Assembly: GCA_035760865.1 (NCBI GenBank)
Contig: DASTSE010000441.1
Span: forward strand, 1 to 7,163
DNA length: 7,163 nt
Direction: 5' to 3'
From: Dokdonella_A sp035760865
Lineage (GTDB): Bacteria > Pseudomonadota > Gammaproteobacteria > Xanthomonadales > Rhodanobacteraceae
Shown: one piece after another, positions 1 through 6,464 of the stretch
Layout: the number at the start of each line of letters is the position of its first letter
Position numbering within the stretch: position 1 is the first letter of the stretch
Notes under the pieces: model-generated
Told to the model about the DNA's origin: nothing
What the model saw: only the letters and a program-made list of their open reading frames with translations
The model's database searches: none
Made by a program: the position numbers and the translations under genes

Positions 1-48
1 CTACCATCCGGCGCGCCATTCTTTTCTTTGCCTGACATCTGGTATCGC

Positions 49-1401
49 ATGACTACTCGTATCCTGACCGGCATCACTCCTACCGGCACTCCGCACCTGG
101 GCAACTACGCCGGCGCCATCCGCCCGGCAATCGTCGCCAGCCGCGACCTGCAGGCAGATTCCTTCTACTTCCTGGCCGACTACCACGCGCTGATCAAGTG
201 CGACGACCCCGCGCGCATCCAGCGCTCGCGCCTGGAGATCGCCGCCACCTGGCTGGCCGCGGGCCTCGATCCGGACAAGGTCGCCTTCTACCGCCAGTCC
301 GACATCCCGGAGATCCCCGAACTCACCTGGTTCCTCACCTGCGTGACGGCAAAGGGCTTGCTCAACCGCGCGCACGCGTACAAGGCCGCGGTCGACCAGA
401 ACAACGCGGCTGGCGAGGACGCCGACGCCGGCATCACCGCGGGCCTGTACATGTACCCGGTGCTCATGGCCGCGGACATCCTCGTCTTCAATGCGCACGA
501 GGTGCCGGTCGGGCGCGACCAGATCCAGCACATCGAGATGGCGCGCGACATCGGCCAGCGCTTCAACCATCTCTACGGCGGCGACTGGTTCACCTTGCCC
601 GAGGCGCGCATCGAGGAGAACGTCGCGACCCTGCCCGGCACCGACGGCCGCAAGATGTCGAAGAGCTACGACAACACGATCCCGTTGTGGCTGCCGGCGA
701 AGGAACTGCGCAAGGCGATCCTCGGCATCGTCACCGATTCGCGCGCGCCGGGCGAACCGAAGGACCCGGACACGTCGAACATCTTCGCGATCTACCAGGC
801 GTTCGCGAGCGCCGACGAGACCGCGGCGATGCGCCGCGCGTTCGCCGACGGCATCGCCTGGGGCGACGCGAAGCAGGCGCTGTTCGAACGCATCGACGCC
901 GAGCTCGCGCCGATGCGCGAGCGTTACGAGGCGCTCGTCGCCGAGCCGGATCGCATCGAGAAACTGCTGCTCCAGGGCGCCCAGCGCGTGCGCGAGATCG
1001 GCACCCCGTTTCTGCGGCGCCTGCGCGATGCGGTCGGCATCCGGCCGCTCGACGAGTTGCACGCGAAAGCGGGCGGCCGCAAGCCGGCCGATCCAGCGGT
1101 CGCGCGGGGCGGTCCCTCGCCGCAGATCAAGAGCTATCGCGAGGCCGACGGCAAGTTCTATTTCAAGCTCGAAGCCGCCGATGGCGCGGTACTGCTGCAG
1201 AGCCGCGCATTCGATGCACCGAAGGATGCAGGCCGCTTGAGTGCCGCGCTCGTCGATGCGGGCGCCGACGCGCACGCGATCGCCGCACTGCTGCCGCAAT
1301 GCGTGCCTGCCGACGGCGCCGCACTGCCGCACGAGGCGATCATCGCGGCGCTCGCGCGGCTCAACGCCGACAAGCTCGCGAAAGAGCGCGCGAAGAAGTA
1401 G
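49..1401 (+). CDS. trpS: Tryptophanyl-tRNA synthetase, long form with C-terminal extension
   Basis: Class I aminoacyl-tRNA synthetase that charges tRNA(Trp) with tryptophan in the cytoplasm, using ATP. The 450-residue product has the HIGH-like signature TPHLGN at residues 14-19, the GRDQIQH segment at 155-161 that is typical of TrpS, and the KMSKS loop at 202-206 in GRKMSKSYDN. The catalytic and anticodon-binding parts end near residue 335, where ordinary bacterial TrpS stops. About 115 further residues follow. Within them, residues 367-397 (starting DGKFYFKLEAADG) look like a YegP/DUF1508-type beta-hairpin unit, and the tail is Ala/Lys-rich. From memory, xanthomonad TrpS proteins are also long, so the extension is probably lineage-typical rather than a fusion unique to this genome. 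I chose the ATG at 49, because the alternative in-frame TTG at 28 only adds residues unlike the family. No clear Shine-Dalgarno precedes the ATG. The gene stands alone, with a 322-bp gap after it. Identity is very secure; the function of the extension is inferred. Confidence 0.96.
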   Translation: MTTRILTGITPTGTPHLGNYAGAIRPAIVASRDLQADSFYFLADYHALIKCDDPARIQRSRLEIAATWLAAGLDPDKVAFYRQSDIPEIPELTWFLTCVTAKGLLNRAHAYKAAVDQNNAAGEDADAGITAGLYMYPVLMAADILVFNAHEVPVGRDQIQHIEMARDIGQRFNHLYGGDWFTLPEARIEENVATLPGTDGRKMSKSYDNTIPLWLPAKELRKAILGIVTDSRAPGEPKDPDTSNIFAIYQAFASADETAAMRRAFADGIAWGDAKQALFERIDAELAPMRERYEALVAEPDRIEKLLLQGAQRVREIGTPFLRRLRDAVGIRPLDELHAKAGGRKPADPAVARGGPSPQIKSYREADGKFYFKLEAADGAVLLQSRAFDAPKDAGRLSAALVDAGADAHAIAALLPQCVPADGAALPHEAIIAALARLNADKLAKERAKK

Positions 1402-1723
1402 GGCGGATCGAGGCGCGCGTGCGCCTGATGACTCCTGGCATCATGGCCTTCGGTCCCTCTTCGCCGTTCGCGCCGCCCCGACGGCGCAATCGCCGCTGGC
1501 GTGGCTTGATCCAGCCCACGAGCTTGCAAGTCGTGCTTGCGAAGTCGAAACGCTTCCGCGCGGCCCTTCGACTGCGCGCCTGCGACGCTGCGCCCAGGCG
1601 AACGCAGAAGCGGTTCGCCTCGCGACGGGAGCGTTGACGAAGCACGGACCGACCGGCGCTCGATGCCGTACGCCGCGTTACGGCGTATCCTGAGCGACCC
1701 CGAATCCCGAAGTCCGCGCGTCC
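1402..1723. other. Hairpin-rich intergenic gap, no convincing gene
   Basis: This 322-bp gap separates trpS from the LpxO-like gene. Open frames cross it on both strands, but all give Arg-rich, low-complexity translations and none has a family signature, so I call no gene. It holds several inverted repeats besides the one at 1411-1426. One is a 7-bp stem AGTCGAA/TTCGACT at 1543-1549/1567-1573. Another is a perfect 8-bp stem AGGCGAAC/GTTCGCCT at 1596-1603/1613-1620 with a 9-base loop. A third is a 7-bp stem TACGCCG/CGGCGTA at 1669-1675/1681-1687. None is followed by a T-run. A TTGACG hexamer at 1634-1639 has no -10 box at 16-18 bp. The promoter of the downstream gene is therefore not located. 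The gap could be a dispersed structured repeat, an sRNA or plain spacer. Confidence 0.5.
1411..1426 (+). terminator. Possible trpS terminator hairpin (no U-tract)
   Basis: A perfect 6-bp stem (AGGCGC/GCGCCT) with a 4-base loop lies 9 bases after the trpS stop codon. No run of T follows, so it is not a classical intrinsic terminator. In such GC-rich DNA a 6-bp stem can arise by chance. It may protect the 3' end of the mRNA or do nothing. Confidence 0.25.
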
Positions 1724-2653
1724 GTGTCCTTCCGCCTCGTCCTCGGCGCCCTCGCCGCGATCTACCTCGCCAGCGTGCTCTACGTGCACTGGCGAGGGCG
1801 CGAGCGCCTTCCGTTCAAGCGCCAGCTCCTCGATCACTCGGGCTTCTTCGCGCCGTACAACGTGCTCATGTACGCATTCTCGGCGACACCCGCACGGCCG
1901 TACCTCGACCGCGGCGCGTTCGCCCACCTCGACGCGCTGCGCGACGGCTGGCAGGGCATCCGCGACGAAGCGCTGCACCTGTTCGACGAGGGCTACATCC
2001 GCTCGGCCGAGAAGCACAACGACGCGAGCTTCTCGTCGTTCTTCAAGGAAGGCTGGAAGCGCTTCTACCTCAAATGGTACGGCGAGCCGTTGCCGTCCGC
2101 GCACGCGCTGTGCCCGAATACGGTCGCGCTGCTCGAGACGATCCCGCAGGTGAAGGCGGCGATGTTCGCGCTGCTGCCGCCGGGCGCGAAGCTCAACCCG
2201 CACCGCGATCCGTTCGCCGGATCGCTGCGCTACCACCTCGGCCTGGTCACGCCGAACTCGGACGCGTGCCGCATCTTCGTCGACGGCGAGGAGTATTCGT
2301 GGCGCGACGGCGAGGACGTCGTGTTCGACGAAACCTACGTGCACTGGGCCGAGAACCGCACCGACCAGACGCGCGTGATCCTGTTCTGCGACGTCGAGCG
2401 TCCGCTGCGCACGCCGATCCTGCGCGCGGTCAACCGCGTCGTCGGCCGCGTGTTGGGCCAGGCGACTGCGACCCAGAACGTCGGCGGCGAACACGTCGGC
2501 GCGATCAACCGCCTGTACGGCCTCGCGCACCAGGCTGGCGTGCTGCGCAAGCGCTTCAAGCGCGCATCCCCGCGCGCGTACAAGCTCACCCGCGTCGCGC
2601 TCGTGCTCGCGCTCGTCGCGTGGCTTGCATTGCCGTGGTTGCGGGGCGCCTGA
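1724..2653 (+). CDS. lpxO: LpxO-like Fe(II)/2-oxoglutarate lipid A hydroxylase
   Basis: Predicted inner-membrane dioxygenase of the aspartyl/asparaginyl beta-hydroxylase family. LpxO adds a 2-hydroxyl to a secondary acyl chain of lipid A, using O2, Fe(II) and 2-oxoglutarate. The 309-residue length and layout fit LpxO. An N-terminal membrane helix covers about residues 3-21, followed by the YVHWRGR and RQLLDHSGFFAPYNVLMY segments typical of the family. The facial triad is visible as H160 and D162 in NPHRDPFAG plus H207 in YVHWAENRTDQTR. R217, ten residues after the distal His, is the expected 2-oxoglutarate carboxylate anchor. The conserved LFCDVERPL follows, then a hydrophobic C-terminal helix at about 290-306. 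The start is GTG at 1724: it begins exactly where LpxO proteins begin, and no in-frame ATG lies nearby, but there is no obvious Shine-Dalgarno. The gene stands alone and converges on dusB. Lipid A is the substrate by homology only; a related membrane lipid or peptide substrate is possible. Confidence 0.85.
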   Translation: MSFRLVLGALAAIYLASVLYVHWRGRERLPFKRQLLDHSGFFAPYNVLMYAFSATPARPYLDRGAFAHLDALRDGWQGIRDEALHLFDEGYIRSAEKHNDASFSSFFKEGWKRFYLKWYGEPLPSAHALCPNTVALLETIPQVKAAMFALLPPGAKLNPHRDPFAGSLRYHLGLVTPNSDACRIFVDGEEYSWRDGEDVVFDETYVHWAENRTDQTRVILFCDVERPLRTPILRAVNRVVGRVLGQATATQNVGGEHVGAINRLYGLAHQAGVLRKRFKRASPRAYKLTRVALVLALVAWLALPWLRGA

Positions 2654-2664
2654 GAGCACCTCAA

Positions 2665-2852
2665 AGCTTGAAACACGAAGGACACGAAGGACACGAAGGA
2701 GAAAGATCGAGGATCGCCTTCCGTACCTTTTTGCCGATCGCTGGCTCGATCCATGCGTGATCGTTCGTCCCGAGCTCGGGATGGCGATACCCGAACCCCC
2801 AGGCACGAAGAATTCCTGATGATCTTCCTTCGTGTCCTTCGTGTTTCAGGCT
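2665..2852. repeat. Inverted-repeat element with tandem 9-mers between convergent genes
   Basis: The two ends are inverted copies of one sequence. The left arm is 2665-2708 and the right arm is 2821-2852. After reverse complementing the right arm, they share a GAAACACGAAGG start, tandem ACACGAAGG units and a closing AAGATC. The outer first five bases read AGCTT on the left and AGCCT on the right. The left arm has three 9-mer units (2673-2699) and the right arm two (2827-2844); the rest of the 12-base length difference is three bases near the inner end. The arms begin 11 bases after the lpxO-like stop codon and 9 bases after the dusB stop codon. A transcript from either side could fold into a very long stem, so the element may end or stabilise both mRNAs. 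A further partial copy CACGAAG at 2804-2810 can also pair locally with CTTCGTG at 2828-2834. CACGAAGGACACGAAGG-type phrases are familiar to me as dispersed intergenic repeats in several bacterial groups. It encodes no transposase. A REP- or MITE-like nature is inference. Confidence 0.8.
2705..2794. repeat. Nested palindromes inside the inverted-repeat element
   Basis: The core between the arms has its own symmetry. GATCGAG at 2705-2711 pairs with CTCGATC at 2745-2751, and inside it GATCG at 2712-2716 pairs with CGATC at 2735-2739, with a short T-run (2728-2732) in the loop. Next comes a perfect 12-bp palindrome CCCGAGCTCGGG at 2769-2780, overlapping an alternative stem TCGGG/CCCGA at 2776-2780/2790-2794. 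The short GC stems resemble REP-type hairpins in form. I see no coding potential in this core. Confidence 0.55.
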
Positions 2853-2861
2853 TCGCTTTCG

Positions 2862-3860
2862 CTAAGCCGCCGCGGCGAACTCGCTTGCCGCGTCCGCGGC
2901 GAGTGCGTCGAAGTAGTCGCGCGTGAGGCGCTGCTGTTCGGCGGCGCTCTCGGCGCGGTTCGCGACCGCGCGGAACGCGGCGTTCTCGGCGCGGTCCTTC
3001 GCGTACCAGCCGAGGTGCTTGCGCGCGATGCGCACGCCCTGCGCTTCGCCGTAGAACGCATAGAGATCGTCGAGGTGGCCGAGCAGGATGTCGCGTACCT
3101 CGCGCGGCGACGGCGGCGCCAGCGTCTCGCCCGTTGCGAGATGGTGCGCGACCTCGCGGAAGATCCACGGCCTACCCTGCGCGGCGCGGCCGATCATGAC
3201 CGCGTCGGCGCCGGTCGCGTCGAGCACCTGCCTCGCCTTCGCGGGCGAATCGACGTCGCCGTTGGCGAACACCGGGATGCGGATCGCCGCTTTGATCGCC
3301 GCGATCGTCTCGTACTCGGCTTCGCCCTGGTAGAGGTCCGCGCGCGTGCGCCCGTGCACGGCGAGCGCGGCGACGCCGGCGTCCTCGGCGATGCGTGCGA
3401 TCGCGACGCCGTTGCGGTTGTCGCGGTTCCAGCCGGTACGGATCTTCAGCGTGACCGGCACATCGACCGCGTTCACGACCGCGGCGACGATGCGCGCGAC
3501 GAGCGGCTCGTCCTGCAGCAGCGCCGAACCCGACCAGACGTTGCAGACCTTCTTCGCCGGGCAACCCATGTTGATGTCGATGAGCTGCGCGCCGTGGTCG
3601 ACGTTGTAGCGCGCGGCATCGGCGAGCATCGCAGGATCGTAGCCGGCGATCTGCACGCTGACCGGGTCGGGCTCACCGACGTGGTCCATGCGCAGCAGCG
3701 ACTTGCGCGTCGTCCACAGGCGCGCGTCTGCGGTCGTCATCTCGGACACGGCGAGCCCCGCACCGAGCCGCTTGCACAGCTGGCGGAACGGCTTGTCGGT
3801 GACGCCGGCCATCGGCGCGAGCACGACGGGCGGGTCGATCGTATGGGGACCGATGCGCAT
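2862..3860 (-). CDS. dusB: tRNA-dihydrouridine synthase B
   Basis: FMN enzyme that reduces specific uridines in the D-loop of tRNA to dihydrouridine, using NADPH, in the cytoplasm. The 332-residue protein is close to E. coli DusB from end to end as I recall it. It opens MRIGPHTI, has the FMN-binding LAPMAGVTDKPFR at 14-26, and VSEM at 38-41. The catalytic cysteine is C100 in DINMGCPAKKV. LKIRTGW (138-144) carries K139, and AVHGRTR (167-173) carries H169. IGRAAQGRPWIFRE at 223-236 separates the DusB class from DusA and DusC. The helical C-terminal tRNA-binding part includes RIARKHLGWY and ends in an Ala-rich tail. I placed the start at 3860 because residues further upstream in the open frame do not resemble the family. 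In enterobacteria dusB is followed by fis; here an inverted-repeat element and a convergent gene follow instead. Translation may start on a nearly leaderless mRNA. Identity is secure. Confidence 0.96.
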   Translation of the reverse strand: MRIGPHTIDPPVVLAPMAGVTDKPFRQLCKRLGAGLAVSEMTTADARLWTTRKSLLRMDHVGEPDPVSVQIAGYDPAMLADAARYNVDHGAQLIDINMGCPAKKVCNVWSGSALLQDEPLVARIVAAVVNAVDVPVTLKIRTGWNRDNRNGVAIARIAEDAGVAALAVHGRTRADLYQGEAEYETIAAIKAAIRIPVFANGDVDSPAKARQVLDATGADAVMIGRAAQGRPWIFREVAHHLATGETLAPPSPREVRDILLGHLDDLYAFYGEAQGVRIARKHLGWYAKDRAENAAFRAVANRAESAAEQQRLTRDYFDALAADAASEFAAAA

Positions 3861-3869
3861 GATGGCGCC

Positions 3870-3875
3870 ATTGTA
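3870..3875 (-). promoter_or_regulatory. Candidate dusB -10 box giving a near-leaderless mRNA
   Basis: Read on the minus strand, TACAAT (one mismatch to TATAAT) is followed by just nine bases, GGCGCCATC, and then the dusB ATG. A start site 6-8 bases after the hexamer would leave a leader of only one to three bases. There is no room for a Shine-Dalgarno. The -35 region at a 17-bp spacing (GAGCGT) is poor. The AT-richness stands out in a GC-rich surround, which supports it, but it remains a prediction. Confidence 0.5.
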
Positions 3876-3948
3876 GCGGTGCCGCATCGTGGACGCTCCC
3901 GGCCATGGCGTGCGCGCAGGGCCATCCAGAGCCTCGCGATGCGTGCAA

Positions 3949-3978
3949 GGCCAGCGGGACGCGCGAATCGCTGTGGCC
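3949..3978 (-). terminator. Weak hairpin after the Cys/His-rich gene
   Basis: GGCC with AGCG at 3949-3956 pairs with CGCT and GGCC at 3969-3978 across a two-base bulge, starting about 16 bases after the stop codon of the 127-residue gene. No T-run follows on the minus strand. It could mark the end of the metal-uptake operon before the dusB promoter, but the evidence is thin. Confidence 0.2.
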
Positions 3979-3994
3979 GCGACGGTGGCGAGGG

Positions 3995-4378
3995 TCAATG
4001 GAGCGCTGGCTGCGAACACGGCACCGGGTGAAGACACCCGGGTTGGTGAACCGCGAGTGCCATCAGATCGAATGCGTCCGGCAGCCCGGCCAACGTGCCT
4101 CCGAGTGTCCAGCCGTCCGCCATGCGCGCGATGATCGCGAACCGATCGCGTGCGCGCAGCAGGAAGAACGTGGGATGCCGGCAGGAATGCGCTCGGGGCG
4201 AGAGAACGACGCAAGCCTGGTCCGACGCACCGCGATGCGTGCTCATCGCGCCTGGAACCGGGAGATGGGCCATTCCCTCGGCGATCGCGCGTCGCTCCGC
4301 TGGCGTGAGTCCGCCATCCGCGCGGAGCTCCCGGAAGAACGCTTCCGGGTCGCCACGCACGAGGCGGATCTCACGCAT
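3995..4378 (-). CDS. Unrecognised 127-residue Cys/His-rich protein, last gene of the zur operon
   Basis: I do not recognise a family. The ATG at 4378 lies 13 bases after the stop codon of the TonB-dependent receptor, on the same strand, so the two are probably co-transcribed and translationally linked. A weak purine stretch (GAAGAGCGG) precedes the ATG. Third codon positions are G/C-rich like the neighbours, which supports real coding. Residues 1-45 are charged and probably helical (TPAERRAIAEGMAHLP at 25-40). The middle runs CVVLSPRAHSCRHPTFFLL (56-74), and residues 75-107 form a mixed segment. There are four cysteines (56, 66, 115, 121) and seven histidines (38, 48, 64, 68, 111, 117, 127). 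They cluster as H64-x-C66-x-H68 and as a tail H111-x3-C115-x-H117-x3-C121-x5-H127. No signal peptide or membrane segment is evident. In this setting a cytoplasmic metal-binding role is a reasonable inference, but nothing more. A 7-bp hairpin (4024-4041) falls inside the tail codons. Confidence 0.65.
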   Translation of the reverse strand: MREIRLVRGDPEAFFRELRADGGLTPAERRAIAEGMAHLPVPGAMSTHRGASDQACVVLSPRAHSCRHPTFFLLRARDRFAIIARMADGWTLGGTLAGLPDAFDLMALAVHQPGCLHPVPCSQPALH

Positions 4379-4391
4379 CGGTGACCGCTCT

Positions 4392-6392
4392 TCAGAAGAA
4401 GCTCCGCACTCCGAATACGACCGCCCGACCCGGCAACGGCGCACGGTCCTTGAGGAACGAGGTCGCCATGCGCGCGTCCTCGTTGGTGAGGTTCATGCCG
4501 TCGACGAACAATTCCCAATCGGCGGGGCCGGCTTTGAAGTCGTAGGACAGATGCGCGTTGACCAGCGTGAATCCATCGGTCGGCGTCTCGAACTGGGCGA
4601 CGTCGTCCTGCTTGGCGTAGCGGATCGCGCCGAGCGATGCCCGCCAGACATCGCGCTTCCACATCAACGTGGCGCCCAGGCGCGCCGGTGCGATGCGCGG
4701 AAGGTTGCCGGCACCGTCGGTCAGCTTCGCACGCACCGTGTCGCCGAACGCGCGAAGATCGAACCGGCCCCATTCGTTGCTCTCGGCCAGCTTGAACTTC
4801 GTCTCGGCCTCGAACCCGTGGAACGTCGCGTTGTGTTGCGACCACTGGCGAATGGGCAGACCCTCTTCGGGGTCCGTCTGTCCCGTTTCGGCGAGATAGA
4901 TGAAGTCGTCGAAGCGGTTGAAGTAGGTGCCGACACTCGCCTGCACGTCATCGCTGTGATAGTGCAGCGCGACGTCGATCTGATTCGCCGTCTCCTTCTG
5001 CAAAGCCGCGTCGCCGATCTCGAAACTGCCGGTCGCGTCGTGCGCGCCGTAGACGAACAAGGCCTCTTCGTCCGGTGCGCGCTGCGCACGATCGAGATTG
5101 AGGGCGACGTGCCAGTGGTCCGTGAAGTCCCAGGTGGCGCCGCCGGACAGGCTCGTCGCATTGAACGAGAGCTCGTCGCCGGTGACCGGCGCCAGCTTGT
5201 TGTTGTCGTAACGCGCGCCGAGTTGCAACTTCAGCGGATCGTAATTCGCTTCCTCGACCACGAAGACGCCGGTTTCCTTGATCGCAGTGTTGGGTACGAT
5301 CGTCTCCTCGCCGACCGCGGAGAAATCGCGGTCGCCGTACTGGATGCCGAACGATCCCCGCCACACGCCGAACTTGGCGTGCACGGCCTCGAGACGCGCC
5401 TCGTAACCCTTGTTCTTGAACAGCGTGCCTTCGACCTCGTCGGCGGCGTGCTCGAGGTGCTCGTAGTCGTTGTGGCCGTAGCGAAGGGTCACGCGGTCGA
5501 GCCACGATGTCGGCTGCAGCAGCCCGGCCTTGAGGTCGACGCGCGTCTGGTGCATGTCGAGCCGAACGGTCTCGAGATCCGGATCGACCGGCTCATCGCT
5601 CGGCCCGACCGGGATGCCGTAGTGCGTCTCGAACTGACTGGCCGAAACGCCGGCGAACGCGGAGTCACCCGTATAACCGACGCCGCCGGCCGACGAGCGG
5701 GTCGAGACGTCGCTGTTGAGCAGCGTGCCGCCTCCCGGGATGTCGTAGTCGCCGGCGAAGTGACGCACGTAGTCGCCGTGCACGGCGAACTCGCCGTTGC
5801 CGGCGTCGATGCGCGCGACGCCGTTCTTCTCGTCGTTGACCGTATTGCCCTCGAGCTGCGCACGGCCGTGCACGCCATCGACGGGCGTTTCCGGAATGCG
5901 GCCGTCCACGACGTTGACGACGCCGCCGATGGCGCCCGCGCCGTAGAGCAGCGTCGACGGTCCCTTCAGTACCTCGACCTGATCGGCGAGAAAGGGGTCG
6001 ATCGTGACGGCGTGGTCGTTGCTCGCGCCCGAGAGATCGAGCGAGCTGATGCCGCCTTCGAGGACCTGCACGCGCGAGCCTTCGAGACCGCGGATGATGG
6101 GGCGCCCGACACCCGCGCCGAAATACGACGACTGCACGCCGGGAATCTGGTTGACGGTTTCGCCGATCGTGTTGCCCCGCTGATCGTCGAGCTCGGACCC
6201 GGCCAGGACGGCCGAAGGCTGGATCAGCTCCGCGCCCGGTTGCGCGAGCGGCGATGCGGTGACGGTGACGCTCGGAAGTTCGGTGTTGTCGTTGCGCTTG
6301 GTTTGATCCGCAACGTCCGCATCGTCCGCATGCGCGAGCGGGACAACAAGAACGGCCGCCAGGGCCGCGGAGAGAATCGTCTTGCGTGGCAT
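4392..6392 (-). CDS. znuD: ZnuD-type TonB-dependent outer-membrane receptor, predicted zinc uptake
   Basis: Outer-membrane gated barrel that imports a scarce ligand using TonB energy; by family and context the ligand is probably zinc. The protein has 666 residues, usual for the family. A signal peptide covers about residues 1-22 (cleavage after AHA). A TonB-box-like ELPSVTVTA is at 38-46. The plug domain runs from about 70 to 165, with ETVNQIPGVQSSYFGAGVGR at 78-97 and IIRGLEGSRVQVLEGG at 99-114. VEVLKGPSTLLYGAGAIGG at 139-157 is a hallmark of these receptors, followed by VNVVDGRIPE, characteristic of the ZnuD-like group. The barrel ends in a terminal Phe, as outer-membrane proteins do. D126-H127 in SNDHAVTIDP sits where I recall plug zinc ligands in Neisseria ZnuD. 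I see no long His-rich loop. The start at 6392 has a GGGG stretch nine bases upstream. The gene lies 72 bp after zur, with a Zur-box-like palindrome between them, and just before the Cys/His-rich gene. Receptor class is certain; zinc as substrate is probable. Confidence 0.87.
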   Translation of the reverse strand: MPRKTILSAALAAVLVVPLAHADDADVADQTKRNDNTELPSVTVTASPLAQPGAELIQPSAVLAGSELDDQRGNTIGETVNQIPGVQSSYFGAGVGRPIIRGLEGSRVQVLEGGISSLDLSGASNDHAVTIDPFLADQVEVLKGPSTLLYGAGAIGGVVNVVDGRIPETPVDGVHGRAQLEGNTVNDEKNGVARIDAGNGEFAVHGDYVRHFAGDYDIPGGGTLLNSDVSTRSSAGGVGYTGDSAFAGVSASQFETHYGIPVGPSDEPVDPDLETVRLDMHQTRVDLKAGLLQPTSWLDRVTLRYGHNDYEHLEHAADEVEGTLFKNKGYEARLEAVHAKFGVWRGSFGIQYGDRDFSAVGEETIVPNTAIKETGVFVVEEANYDPLKLQLGARYDNNKLAPVTGDELSFNATSLSGGATWDFTDHWHVALNLDRAQRAPDEEALFVYGAHDATGSFEIGDAALQKETANQIDVALHYHSDDVQASVGTYFNRFDDFIYLAETGQTDPEEGLPIRQWSQHNATFHGFEAETKFKLAESNEWGRFDLRAFGDTVRAKLTDGAGNLPRIAPARLGATLMWKRDVWRASLGAIRYAKQDDVAQFETPTDGFTLVNAHLSYDFKAGPADWELFVDGMNLTNEDARMATSFLKDRAPLPGRAVVFGVRSFF

Positions 6393-6421
6393 GTCAGAAA
6401 CCCCATTCGATCCGGTATCGG

Positions 6422-6438
6422 ATGATATAACATAGCAT
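6422..6438 (-). promoter_or_regulatory. Candidate Zur operator of the znuD-like gene
   Basis: On the minus strand the sequence is ATGCTATGTTATATCAT. It matches 13 of 16 defined positions of the gammaproteobacterial Zur core ATGTTATAnTATAACAT, quoted from memory. It is itself an imperfect palindrome (ATGnTATnnnATAnCAT). It lies 29 bases upstream of the receptor ATG. A possible -10 hexamer, TATATC (6424-6429), sits inside it, so bound repressor would block RNA polymerase. The -35 region is poor. The AT-rich block is unusual in this GC-rich DNA. Confidence 0.7.
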
Positions 6439-6464
6439 TGGAATCGCGCCGTATGCCATTCGTC

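Noticed and set aside
1..1332. A 443-codon open frame on the - strand opposite trpS
   Set aside because: Antisense shadow of a confidently identified synthetase; no family features and an Arg-rich, low-complexity translation.
2673..2699. CRISPR-like array in the tandem repeat
   Set aside because: The units are 9 bases long and directly adjacent, with no spacers and no cas genes nearby.
2668..2760. KHEGHEGHEG-like peptide read through the left repeat arm
   Set aside because: It is simply the translation of the 9-mer array; the same repeat read in other frames gives RRTRR or VLRVLR. It is not evidence of a His-rich metal-binding gene.
1361..2806. A 481-codon open frame on the - strand across the lpxO-like gene and the gap
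   Set aside because: It overlaps a real gene and two noncoding stretches and carries repeat-derived residues (VLRVLRVSS) from the 9-mer array. No domain is seen.
2832..4031. A 399-codon open frame on the + strand opposite dusB
   Set aside because: Antisense of dusB, with no start signal and an Arg/Val/Asp-rich mirror composition.
4024..4041. CCGGGTG/CACCCGG hairpin as a terminator of the Cys/His gene
   Set aside because: It lies upstream of the stop codon inside the open frame and has no T-run, so it is better read as coding sequence unless the frame proves false.
4095..6425. A 776-codon open frame on the + strand opposite the receptor gene
   Set aside because: It is the antisense of a clear TonB-dependent receptor with signal peptide, plug and barrel. 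Its translation is Arg/Val/Ala-rich with no motif, as expected for a mirror frame in GC-rich DNA.
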